From Calditerrivibrio sp. (GTDB lineage: Bacteria; Chrysiogenota; Deferribacteres; Deferribacterales; Calditerrivibrionaceae), in NCBI GenBank assembly GCA_020217115.1, contig JAIWOA010000080.1:1-10000 (forward strand): a stretch of 10,000 nt of DNA. The letters are read 5' to 3'. The notes below the pieces were generated by a model. It was given only the letters and a program-made list of their open reading frames with translations, was not told the origin of the DNA and made no database searches. Position numbers and translations under genes: made by a program. The stretch's first letter is position 1; every line of letters starts with the position of its first letter. Of the stretch, positions 1-7,317 are shown piece after piece.

Positions 1-2395
1 CCCCTAATTCTTTTATTTTATCATAGATTTCTTGATTTTCAACAAACTCTGCAACTGTTTTTATATTAAATTCCTTCGTTAGTATTAGAAGACTTTTTAC
101 GATGGCAAGATCTTTTGAACTTCGAAGGATATTTTTTATAAATTCTCCATCAATCTTTACAAAGTCTACGGGGAACCTTTTTATATACTCATAGGATGAA
201 AAGCCAGAACCAAAATCGTCTATGGCAAACTTATAACCTTCAGATCGTAAATTTATTATAAATTTTTCCAGTATAGATAGATTTCTTACAGTCTCTCTTT
301 CTGTTATTTCAAAGACTATATTCTCCGCTTTTACATTATATTTTTTCGTTAGCTCTATTATTTTTGGAATAAATTCCGATATTATCAGAGATTTTGGAGA
401 TAGATTTATGAAAAATGCTTTATCAGAATTTTTCTTCAAAATATCAAAAGTTTTTTCCATTATTATGTAATCTATCTGGGTAACCATACCTGTTTTTTCA
501 GTTATTTCGATAAATTCGTAGGCAGATATTATTTGACCATCCATATTTATTCTGCTTAATACTTCGTAGTATTCTATATTTGAATTTTTTATGTTCAGTA
601 TTGGTTGGAAATAGGGTATAATTCTGTTTTCATCCATAGCTTTTTTAATTTTGAAAGAAATTTCACTGATAAATAGGTTCGCTTGCTGGATATCCTCTTT
701 GCTTGGCTTTAAGACTTTATTTTTCCCCTCTGATTTTGCTTTGTAAAGCATTGTGTCAGCAAAAGCAAAGAGCCCTTTTTCATCTTTAGCATGATCAGGA
801 AATATACCAAACCCTATTGATGCAGTTATTCTGATTACTTCGGAATTATGTTTGAATTCAAAATTGCCAATATCTTCAATTAGTTTACTTGCAACAGTAA
901 AAGCATCTTTATTGTCTATCTCAGGCATAATAATTGCAAATTCATCACTGCTGTGACGAGAAATTATATCACCAAGCCTAACACTTTGTCTAATTATCTT
1001 GGCTATATCTATGAGTAAATTATCACCAACATCATGCCCAAAGTTATCATTGATAAACTTAAAGTTATCTATATCAACAATCATTACTGCAAATTTGTAG
1101 TTATTTCTTCTGGATCTGGCTACTTCATATTTCAGTAGATCCCAAAATACCCTTTGATTAAAGAGATTTGTTATATGGTCCCTTGTTGAGAAATATTCGA
1201 GTTCTTTATTATATTTTGATATAGCTTTGACAGAACCTATTACATTTAAAAGTGTTGTAAGTATCCCTTCAATAACTAATGATTTTATATTGTCAGAAGT
1301 ATCCTTTAAATTTATTCCAACACCTACTATTCCACCTATCTTTGGTTCATCAATTATCAAATTTTTTGTTTTTAAATCTAAATTGGTTGGATTTAATATA
1401 TCGCAAATCTCTGATGACAAGAATGAATGATTTACAGATATCGATTTAAATTCACAATGTGAACTATAAAATTCCTTGCATCTAACTTCAATTAGGTTTT
1501 CAATATGTTTTTTTAGCTCCTCTGATGGGTGAACAGTCCAGAATAGTTCGAGGCTAAAATCTGTATCATTTACTCTAAAAAGACTGAATACAAACTGAAT
1601 GCTAATAAATTTGTTCATTTCTCCTACTATTGACAAAATGTACTTTCTCCAGTCTTTTATAACATCAGAAGTAATAAGAAATTTTTCTAAAAGAGTTATC
1701 TCAAATTTTAAAATATCTTTGTCTATTGCTAAATCCCTAGTTTTTGAGATAAATTCATTTAGTCCTGAAAAAATATCATCAAATTCCTTAAAATTTTGCT
1801 CTGTTTCTACTGTTGAAAGTTTTGAAAGGTCCTTGATTGAGTTTATTCCTTTTATACTTTTGATCAGGTTGTTTTTAACAGCTTTTACCCTTCTACTAAA
1901 TATATAGGCTATAAAAAGTGTGCCAAGAATCGGTATAGGGGAGAGTATAACAAAAAATATTAACAGATATTTTTTTGTGTTTTCAAAGATATATTTCATT
2001 TTCAAATTGATAGCAAAGCTACCTGCTATCTCATTTATCTTTTTATCTGAATGACAGCTTATACAATGCTTTTTATATCTTTTTTCAATAAAAATGTAGT
2101 AATCTCCATCTCTAATTACAAGATTGTCTTTTTGAATCTCTTTTACAAATTCACCCCCTGTCAAATTCTCTACTAATTTTATATGATGTTTACCCAAATT
2201 AATATTATTAAAGTAGAAAGTTTCAATATCTTCTATCATTTTGCTATATTGGTATAGTTCTTTGTAAGCTACACTTTCGGAATTTTTCTTTTCAATGTAA
2301 TAGAAAATCATAACTGAAGAAAAAAATGTCAAAAGTGATACTGAGATGACCAGCAAGAATATGAATGTACTAAAATGGGTCTTAATTTTCATCAT
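1..2395 (-). CDS. Membrane-bound GGDEF-EAL c-di-GMP protein with periplasmic c-type heme motif (3' partial)
   Basis: The frame stays open from an ATG at 2395 to the window edge: 798 codons are visible, and the last part of the EAL domain is missing. Order: membrane helix (about residues 11-34), periplasmic segment of about 110 residues containing CISCH (111-115, bases 2051-2065), second helix (about 144-166), HAMP-like linker (about 167-225), an unassigned possibly GAF-like stretch (about 240-390), GGDEF domain (about 400-560), EAL domain (from about 590). The signature is SSDEF (482-486) instead of GGDEF, with the inhibitory I-site RLGD kept at 473-476. The EAL motif reads EVL (611-613). N664, E696, D726, D727, K747 and E783 match the metal and substrate residues of active phosphodiesterases. 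CxxCH implies covalent heme c, so it is probably a redox or ligand sensor controlling c-di-GMP breakdown. Two ATGs are adjacent; AAGGGGG (2411-2417) lies 15 nt upstream, a long spacing. Domain calls are firm; the sensory role is inferred. Confidence 0.9.
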   Translation of the reverse strand, partial: MMKIKTHFSTFIFLLVISVSLLTFFSSVMIFYYIEKKNSESVAYKELYQYSKMIEDIETFYFNNINLGKHHIKLVENLTGGEFVKEIQKDNLVIRDGDYYIFIEKRYKKHCISCHSDKKINEIAGSFAINLKMKYIFENTKKYLLIFFVILSPIPILGTLFIAYIFSRRVKAVKNNLIKSIKGINSIKDLSKLSTVETEQNFKEFDDIFSGLNEFISKTRDLAIDKDILKFEITLLEKFLITSDVIKDWRKYILSIVGEMNKFISIQFVFSLFRVNDTDFSLELFWTVHPSEELKKHIENLIEVRCKEFYSSHCEFKSISVNHSFLSSEICDILNPTNLDLKTKNLIIDEPKIGGIVGVGINLKDTSDNIKSLVIEGILTTLLNVIGSVKAISKYNKELEYFSTRDHITNLFNQRVFWDLLKYEVARSRRNNYKFAVMIVDIDNFKFINDNFGHDVGDNLLIDIAKIIRQSVRLGDIISRHSSDEFAIIMPEIDNKDAFTVASKLIEDIGNFEFKHNSEVIRITASIGFGIFPDHAKDEKGLFAFADTMLYKAKSEGKNKVLKPSKEDIQQANLFISEISFKIKKAMDENRIIPYFQPILNIKNSNIEYYEVLSRINMDGQIISAYEFIEITEKTGMVTQIDYIIMEKTFDILKKNSDKAFFINLSPKSLIISEFIPKIIELTKKYNVKAENIVFEITERETVRNLSILEKFIINLRSEGYKFAIDDFGSGFSSYEYIKRFPVDFVKIDGEFIKNILRSSKDLAIVKSLLILTKEFNIKTVAEFVENQEIYDKIKELG

Positions 2396-2426
2396 ATTAT
2401 TATAAATTATCCCCCTTATTATTTTT

Positions 2427-2456
2427 ATTTTAAACATAAATTAGTTAAAAATGCAA
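2427..2456 (-). promoter_or_regulatory. Possible promoter of the heme-linked GGDEF-EAL gene
   Basis: On the minus strand TTGCAT (2451-2456) and TAAAAT (2427-2432) are separated by 18 nt, about 30 nt before the gene's start codons. Both hexamers are only near-consensus and the region is very AT-rich, so this could be chance. The rest of the divergent intergenic region up to 2569 shows no gene, hairpin or clear repeat. Confidence 0.3.
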
Positions 2457-2569
2457 TTGAAATTTTAATGTAACTATATTGATATATATGAATATTTGTT
2501 GATCTATAATCAGTCTATGATTTGATTTAAAATTACTTAGCTCTAATAAACATTAAATAATTTGTTCTA

Positions 2570-2598
2570 TTGACATAAATTTTTTTTTCTTTTATAGA
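2570..2598 (+). promoter_or_regulatory. Sigma-70-type promoter of the modABC operon
   Basis: A perfect -35 box TTGACA (2570-2575) is followed after 17 nt by TATAGA (2593-2598), four of six matches to the -10 consensus. Transcription would start near 2605, giving a leader of about 50 nt before modA. The spacer contains a run of Ts. The ModE-like palindrome begins at about the predicted start site, so a bound repressor would block this promoter or its early elongation. Confidence 0.6.
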
Positions 2599-2605
2599 AG
2601 AGATG

Positions 2606-2629
2606 CGATATATTGATCATAATATAACG
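2606..2629 (+). promoter_or_regulatory. ModE-like operator palindrome
   Basis: The arms CGATATATT (2606-2614) and AATATAACG (2621-2629) are inverted repeats matching at 8 of 9 positions, separated by six bases. Arm content (CGnTATAT ... ATATAACG) and the 24-bp overall length agree with the ModE operator of E. coli modABC as I recall it. It lies directly after the predicted promoter and 28 nt before the modA start, a position suited to repression when intracellular molybdate is sufficient. The modE gene itself is not in this window. Site recognition is by eye, not by a scored matrix. Confidence 0.6.
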
Positions 2630-2646
2630 ACTTATGAAAAATATGC

Positions 2647-2652
2647 AGGAGG
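2647..2652 (+). promoter_or_regulatory. Strong ribosome binding site that sets the modA start
   Basis: AGGAGG lies 5 nt before the ATG at 2658. An upstream in-frame ATG at 2634 would place this site inside the coding region and add eight residues (MKNMQEDF) before an otherwise standard signal peptide, so 2658 is the better start. Confidence 0.8.
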
Positions 2653-2657
2653 ATTTT

Positions 2658-3521
2658 ATGAGTAAAAAAAACTATCTATTAACGTTATCAACAGCTATAC
2701 TACTGTTGATATTATCGTTCTCTTTGGTCTTTGCAGAGGAAAAGAAGTTGCTTCTTTTTGTTGGATCTGCAAGTCAGCCACCTACAACTGATGCTGCAAA
2801 GGCTTTTGAGAAAAAAACAGGAGTAAAGGTTGAGTTGGTCTTTGGTGGTTCAGGCTACGTGTTATCCCAGATGATTCTTAGTAAGAGTGGTGACCTATAT
2901 TTTCCAGGTTCATCAGATTTTATGGAGATTGCAAAAAGGAAAGGTGTGGTATTTCCAGAGACTGAAAAATATGCAGTGTATCTGGTAAACGCCATAAATG
3001 TTCAAAAAGGTAACCCAAAAAACATAAAAACTTTGAAAGATCTTGCGAGACCCGGTTTGAAGGTTGCAATTGCAAATCCTGAAAATGTTTGTGTTGGTAC
3101 TTATGCAGTTGAAATTATCGAGAAAAATTTCACAAAAGAAGAGAAAGAGGCTTTTAGAAAAAATCTTATAAATTATACAGAAAGTTGTGAAAAAACTGCT
3201 ACAGCAATTTCGTTAAAAACAGTTGATGCAGTAATAGGATGGAGAGTGTTCCATTATTGGGATCCAGAGAGGATAGAAACTATCCCTTTGAAGCCTTCTG
3301 AAATTTCCCGCATAGGTTATCTTCCCATAGCAATATCAAAGTATAGTAAAGATCCAAAGCTTGCACAGGCTTTCATAGATTTCATAATGTCAGATGAGGG
3401 TAAAGCATATTTTAAGAAATACAATTACCTTATGTCTCCAGAGGAAGCAATTGCATATATAGGTGAGGTAAAGCCTGTTGGTGGAGAATATGTAATACCT
3501 AAGGAATGGATCAAGAAATGA
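2658..3521 (+). CDS. modA: Periplasmic molybdate/tungstate-binding protein (ModA-like)
   Basis: Type 2 periplasmic binding protein that captures the oxyanion and delivers it to the ModBC importer. The 287-residue product starts with a classical signal peptide: basic start, hydrophobic core to about residue 24, likely cleavage after VFA at residue 26. The mature part begins with a GSAS segment (36-39), then FEKKTG and the ligand-loop motif GGSG (63-66). Later, NPENVCVGTYA (140-150) matches the ModA 'DPEHVPAGxYA' region, and DAVIGW (190-195) corresponds to the 'GIVY' region. The TTTS motif of TupA tungstate proteins is absent. Two cysteines, C145 and C177, lie in segments near the predicted ligand cleft. 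The stop codon overlaps the next start (ATGA). Molybdate versus tungstate cannot be decided from sequence; a related oxyanion such as sulfate is less likely given the partner permease. Confidence 0.85.
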   Translation: MSKKNYLLTLSTAILLLILSFSLVFAEEKKLLLFVGSASQPPTTDAAKAFEKKTGVKVELVFGGSGYVLSQMILSKSGDLYFPGSSDFMEIAKRKGVVFPETEKYAVYLVNAINVQKGNPKNIKTLKDLARPGLKVAIANPENVCVGTYAVEIIEKNFTKEEKEAFRKNLINYTESCEKTATAISLKTVDAVIGWRVFHYWDPERIETIPLKPSEISRIGYLPIAISKYSKDPKLAQAFIDFIMSDEGKAYFKKYNYLMSPEEAIAYIGEVKPVGGEYVIPKEWIKK

Positions 3522-4297
3522 TTTTTAAAAGGTTGGCAATACTTTTCTCCATATCTATTTTTGTAATATATTTTGGCCTGTTTGTTACACTATTTTATTA
3601 TTGGGATGGATCTCTTTTTAAGGAGATCCTCCTTTCCGAACGAACCCTTTATTCAATTAAGCTGAGTCTTTCTGCAGCAACAATAGCATCAATTTTAGGT
3701 CTTATTATTGCCATACCTTCAGCCTATGCCTTATCCAGATATGAATTTATAGGTAAAGATATTGTGGATACGATACTTGAGCTACCTATGATAGTATCTC
3801 CAGCTGCAATTGGTGCCATGACACTCATATTCTTTACCACTCCATTGGGTGATTGGATACAAAATAATTATATACAATTTGTTTTTACATTTTATGGTAT
3901 AGTTCTTGCGCAGTTTATTACAGTTACAGGGATAGCAACAAGGCTAATCAAAGCATCTATGGATGAGATACCAACTAGATATGAAAATGTTGCTGCTTCA
4001 TTGGGGGTATCACCTTTTAAAGCATTTTTTACAATAACTCTTCCTTTATCAAAAAATGGTATAATTGCAGCCTCTATATTAACCTGGGCAAAGGCTATTG
4101 GGGAATTTGGTGCAACAATTACGGTGGCTGGAACCATGGCTATGAAAACCGAGACTCTCCCCATTGCGATATTTTTGAAATTGGCAAATGCTAATATCGA
4201 AGGTACAGTAGTTCTTATTATGGTACTTGTTGGAATAGGGCTTACAACCCTTTATATTGTAAGGGTTTTGGTTAAAAGGAGTTCTAAAATATGGTAG
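3518..4297 (+). CDS. modB: Molybdate/tungstate ABC transporter permease (ModB-like)
   Basis: Inner-membrane channel subunit of the importer, 259 residues, the usual ModB size. Hydrophobic segments lie near residues 9-28, 46-72, 92-108, 121-142, 182-200 and 230-252. The cytoplasmic EAA loop that docks on the ATPase is visible at about 156-176 (NVAASLGVSPFKAFFTITLP). The motif GEFGATITVAG (195-205) is characteristic of ModB and related oxyanion permeases. The ATG at 3518 is chosen because it forms an ATGA overlap with the modA stop and has AAGGA 12 nt upstream. An in-frame ATG at 3506 has that same AAGGA directly against it, leaving no spacer. The stop lies 4 nt past the modC start, so translation of all three genes is likely coupled. 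Confidence 0.9.
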   Translation: MIFKRLAILFSISIFVIYFGLFVTLFYYWDGSLFKEILLSERTLYSIKLSLSAATIASILGLIIAIPSAYALSRYEFIGKDIVDTILELPMIVSPAAIGAMTLIFFTTPLGDWIQNNYIQFVFTFYGIVLAQFITVTGIATRLIKASMDEIPTRYENVAASLGVSPFKAFFTITLPLSKNGIIAASILTWAKAIGEFGATITVAGTMAMKTETLPIAIFLKLANANIEGTVVLIMVLVGIGLTTLYIVRVLVKRSSKIW

Positions 4298-5382
4298 AGC
4301 TTAGGGATATTACAGTTCAAAATAGAGGTTTTACACTAAATAAGATCTCAATTGATATCAAGACAGGAAATTGTCATTGCCTGATAGGTCCAACTGGGTG
4401 TGGTAAAACAACACTCTTAGAAGCTATATTGGGTCTTAGAAAAGTTAAGTCTGGTTCAATTATGGTTGACGGCAAAGATATCACAGCACTACCTATACAT
4501 AAAAGAGGATTTTCCTATGTTCCACAAGATCTGGCAATATTTCCACACCTAACAGTTTATGAGAATATTGTTTATGGTATAAAATATGGCAATCTGGAAA
4601 ATAAAGATGAACTTTACAAGCTTGCAATGGAGCTTTCAGAATCCCTTGGAATATCAAACCTTTTAAATAGAAAGGCTGCCAATCTGAGCGGTGGAGAACG
4701 TCAGAGGGTAGCTCTTGTTAGAGCTATATCCACAGGTAATAAGTATCTTTTACTTGATGAACCACTTTCTTCACTTCATGAAGGGCTAAAAAGGGAATTG
4801 TGGTTTCTCCTCAAAGAATTACAAAAAAAATATAATTTTACTGTACTTATGGTGAGTCATGATATAGAAGAGGCAACATTTATGGCCAACCATATCAGTG
4901 TTATAATAGCTGGAAAGCTCATGCAGACAGGGGTTAAAGATGAAGTATACCAATACCCTGCAAACCGTGAAGTTGCAGAATTCTTTGGTATAAAAAATAT
5001 ATTTGATGCACAGGTTATCGGAATATACGATGGCTATTATAAAGCATACTGCGATATGTTAGGTACTGAGATTGCTATTCCAGTGGGGAATGTAAAGGGG
5101 TATGAAATAGAAAAAGGTAAAAATATATCCTTTGCAATCAGAAGTGAGAATATAATCATACAACGCCCAGATCTACCTATGAAAAAGGATAATATATTAA
5201 AGGGGGTTATCAAAACGATATACAATTCAGGGCCTACCTCTATCGTTCTGTTCAAGCCAGAGGGGAAAGAATTGGTTGTAGAGATAACTATGCCCGAATT
5301 TGCGATGGCAAAGCTCTCTTTAAAACCGAATGATGAAGCATCAATTGCCCTCAGGATGGAGAGGATTTTTGTTTTAGATTAA
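4291..5382 (+). CDS. modC: Molybdate/tungstate ABC transporter ATPase (ModC-like)
   Basis: Cytoplasmic ATPase that powers ModB, 363 residues, a usual ModC/CysA length. Visible in order: Walker A GPTGCGKTT (33-41), Q-loop Q79 in VPQD, signature LSGGERQR (132-139), Walker B YLLLDEP ending D156-E157, and switch histidine H190 in VSHD. The D-loop reads SSLH (160-163) where the family normally has S-A/S-L-D, so the conserved aspartate is a histidine. The C-terminal 120 or so residues, after EFFGIKN (230-236), match the position of the TOBE-type regulatory domain that binds oxyanion in ModC proteins. AAGGAG (4276-4281) lies 9 nt before the ATG, and the gene overlaps modB by 7 nt. No modD, modE or molybdopterin gene follows; the next gene is convergent 44 nt away. 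Confidence 0.9.
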   Translation: MVELRDITVQNRGFTLNKISIDIKTGNCHCLIGPTGCGKTTLLEAILGLRKVKSGSIMVDGKDITALPIHKRGFSYVPQDLAIFPHLTVYENIVYGIKYGNLENKDELYKLAMELSESLGISNLLNRKAANLSGGERQRVALVRAISTGNKYLLLDEPLSSLHEGLKRELWFLLKELQKKYNFTVLMVSHDIEEATFMANHISVIIAGKLMQTGVKDEVYQYPANREVAEFFGIKNIFDAQVIGIYDGYYKAYCDMLGTEIAIPVGNVKGYEIEKGKNISFAIRSENIIIQRPDLPMKKDNILKGVIKTIYNSGPTSIVLFKPEGKELVVEITMPEFAMAKLSLKPNDEASIALRMERIFVLD

Positions 5383-5426
5383 TTTTTATTTATATAAGGG
5401 TGACAGATAGTTCTTATAAAATTATG

Positions 5427-7187
5427 TCAACATATTAAAGTTGAAATAACTACCTTATCTTCATTTGCCTTAGCCACTTTTTTTAGTTCAGCGATAATTT
5501 TTGAAAAGTAGCTCTCCTGCAGATTGCATTTTCTATTTGGAATTTCAATTATAGAAGAGCTAACATCTAACAGTTTAAATTCCCTTATATTACCATATCT
5601 GTCCACTGAGGTATAGGATTGGTTTGCAATATCCTCTAAGGAGTAGAAGCTACTTGTAAAATCTAAAAATTCCCTTCTTATTCTACTTAGGAATTTCATA
5701 ATAAATTCACAATTTGACTCTGAACTTTTTATCATCATAAAAAAATCATCCCCACCAATATGACCAGCAAATATATTATTGTTTGAGTGTCTTCTCAAAA
5801 TATCACTAAAGGCCTTTATGGCACGGTCACCAATCCTGAATCCAAATTTATCATTAAAGGGCTTAAAATTGTCAAAATCAAAATATACTGCATAATAAAA
5901 ATTGTTTTCATCTTTCATAGCTCCATTAATCGATTCAGTTATCAATGTGTTGCCAGGTAGTCCCGTGAGGGGATTTGTTTCAAATGCTTGTTTTATCCTT
6001 ATATCATTTAATATCTTTAACATAGCTATATTTGATATAAAACCTAAATATTTTGAGTCATCGGTGATGAATATCCCGAGTGAGCTGTAATTTACTACGA
6101 GGTTTAGGGCATCTTCTATATTCGACCGTATATCTATTGAAGGATTTTTTCTGATAAATTCTGTCATTTTTTTCTTATGTAGTTTACTTGTAAGGAGTTC
6201 ACGGCCAAAGGGGCTATAAATGTATTCCCGAAGATCTTTTTCTACTATTATCCCAACAGGTTTGTAATTATTATCAACTATGGGAATAAAATCGTACGAG
6301 GAGTTTTTGAAGTAGTCTAATACATCCATTAGTGTTTTATCATGTTCTATCGGTTTTATGAAATCTATCTCATCCTTTAGATAACCGTTTGGCTTTGATT
6401 TATTTCTTTTATCTCCAATATAAAGGGACTCTATAACCTCATATTTTTCCTGTATTTCTTCTACATTAACTGTGGGTTTCTGTACGAAGTAACCTTGAAT
6501 CATATCAACATCTAAGGCTTTAAGGTAGTAATATTCCTCTTCAGTCTCAACCCCCTCAGCTATGACTGTTATCCCTAAGCTTTTAGCCATACGAATCATT
6601 GCTGAGTTCAGGGAAGATTTTTTTACATCCTTATTGATGTCCCTTATGAGGAATTTATCGAGTTTTACATAGTCTGGTTCTGAATGGTATAGCAACTCAA
6701 AGTTTGAGTAGCCAGCTCCAAAATCATCAATTGCAAATTTAAAACCTGATTTTTTTGCTCTAATCAATACTTTGTTGTATACAGATGTAAAATTATAGTT
6801 TAGTTTTTCTGTTAGCTCCAGACACCAGTTTGCATAATTTATTCCATACTTGCTTAGAATATCTTCGGTAAATCCAAAGTGGTAGTCTGGCATCTCCATT
6901 ATTCTATGATCATAGTTATAAAACACTACAATATTTTTATAGTTATTTATTTTGCTAACTTTAGAAATTGCCTTCTCTCTTAATGCTTTTTCAAGTGGTA
7001 CCATAACCATATCTTTATATGCTGCATTGAAAAAATCATCTATTGAGTTAAATCCCAATTTTTCTACACCTCTGATCAATAACTCTACACCATGTAGCTT
7101 ACCAGAAATGGTAGATACAATTGGTTGAAGGGCGTAGTCAATATATTCCAACCTTTCTGTCCATTTTTCTTGAAAATACTGTGTCAT
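5427..7187 (-). CDS. Soluble EAL-CBS-CBS-GGDEF c-di-GMP phosphodiesterase/cyclase-like protein
   Basis: A 586-residue protein with no signal peptide or membrane helix. The EAL domain (about 15-240) comes first, with ELL (35-37) in place of EAL. N91, E124, D154, D155, K175, E211 and Q231 sit at the expected catalytic and metal positions, so phosphodiesterase activity is likely. Two CBS motifs follow (about 273-322 and 339-393), a pair that typically binds adenine nucleotides. The GGDEF domain (about 400-550) has GGDDF (478-482), which changes the catalytic glutamate to aspartate. It lacks the RxxD inhibitory site and the usual C-terminal KxxGRN motif. Cyclase activity is therefore doubtful, and the domain may instead bind GTP and regulate the EAL domain. 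TAGGAG (7195-7200) lies 7 nt before the ATG. The gene is separated from dnaB by 130 nt and converges on modC. Confidence 0.9.
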   Translation of the reverse strand: MTQYFQEKWTERLEYIDYALQPIVSTISGKLHGVELLIRGVEKLGFNSIDDFFNAAYKDMVMVPLEKALREKAISKVSKINNYKNIVVFYNYDHRIMEMPDYHFGFTEDILSKYGINYANWCLELTEKLNYNFTSVYNKVLIRAKKSGFKFAIDDFGAGYSNFELLYHSEPDYVKLDKFLIRDINKDVKKSSLNSAMIRMAKSLGITVIAEGVETEEEYYYLKALDVDMIQGYFVQKPTVNVEEIQEKYEVIESLYIGDKRNKSKPNGYLKDEIDFIKPIEHDKTLMDVLDYFKNSSYDFIPIVDNNYKPVGIIVEKDLREYIYSPFGRELLTSKLHKKKMTEFIRKNPSIDIRSNIEDALNLVVNYSSLGIFITDDSKYLGFISNIAMLKILNDIRIKQAFETNPLTGLPGNTLITESINGAMKDENNFYYAVYFDFDNFKPFNDKFGFRIGDRAIKAFSDILRRHSNNNIFAGHIGGDDFFMMIKSSESNCEFIMKFLSRIRREFLDFTSSFYSLEDIANQSYTSVDRYGNIREFKLLDVSSSIIEIPNRKCNLQESYFSKIIAELKKVAKANEDKVVISTLIC

Positions 7188-7237
7188 TTTTAAACTCCTA
7201 ACTGATATGTAATATTATAATAAAAAGTTAGATTGAT

Positions 7238-7243
7238 ATTATA
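7238..7243 (-). promoter_or_regulatory. Possible -10 element for the EAL-CBS-GGDEF gene
   Basis: The minus strand carries a perfect TATAAT here and a second at 7214-7219, in the 130-nt gap after dnaB. Neither has a convincing -35 partner at 16-18 nt, and such hexamers are common in AT-rich DNA. A promoter in this gap is expected because the EAL gene is spaced away from the overlapping run upstream, but the exact element is uncertain. I see no GC-rich terminator hairpin after dnaB in the same gap. Confidence 0.3.
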
Positions 7244-7317
7244 TTTTTGTAAAATAATTGAAAAAAGTTAACTTGTTGATAATTATGGGAAAAATAATGT
7301 TGGTAACGGTTTGATAT

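Noticed and set aside
1227..1907. Plus-strand open frames of 67 and 102 codons
   Set aside because: Both are antisense to the continuous GGDEF-EAL reading frame and have no convincing ribosome binding site or recognisable product.
2460..2569. Search for a riboswitch or small RNA in the AT-rich divergent region
   Set aside because: No stable paired structure or GC-rich element is visible, and the predicted modA leader is only about 50 nt, too short for a molybdenum cofactor riboswitch.
2634..2657. Upstream in-frame ATG as the modA start
   Set aside because: The strong AGGAGG lies inside this extension and points to the ATG at 2658, which also gives a normal signal peptide.
5422..5449. Imperfect hairpin between modC and the convergent EAL gene (TTAT-g-TCAAC, 8-nt loop, GTTGA-a-ATAA)
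   Set aside because: The stem has one mismatch and only two GC pairs, overlaps the EAL gene's stop codon and lacks a good T-run on either strand, so a terminator call is not supported.
7262..7317. Short inverted repeats after dnaB (such as AAGTTAACTT next to a T-run on the minus strand)
   Set aside because: The palindrome has no loop and no GC-rich stem; in DNA this AT-rich it is not convincing as a terminator.
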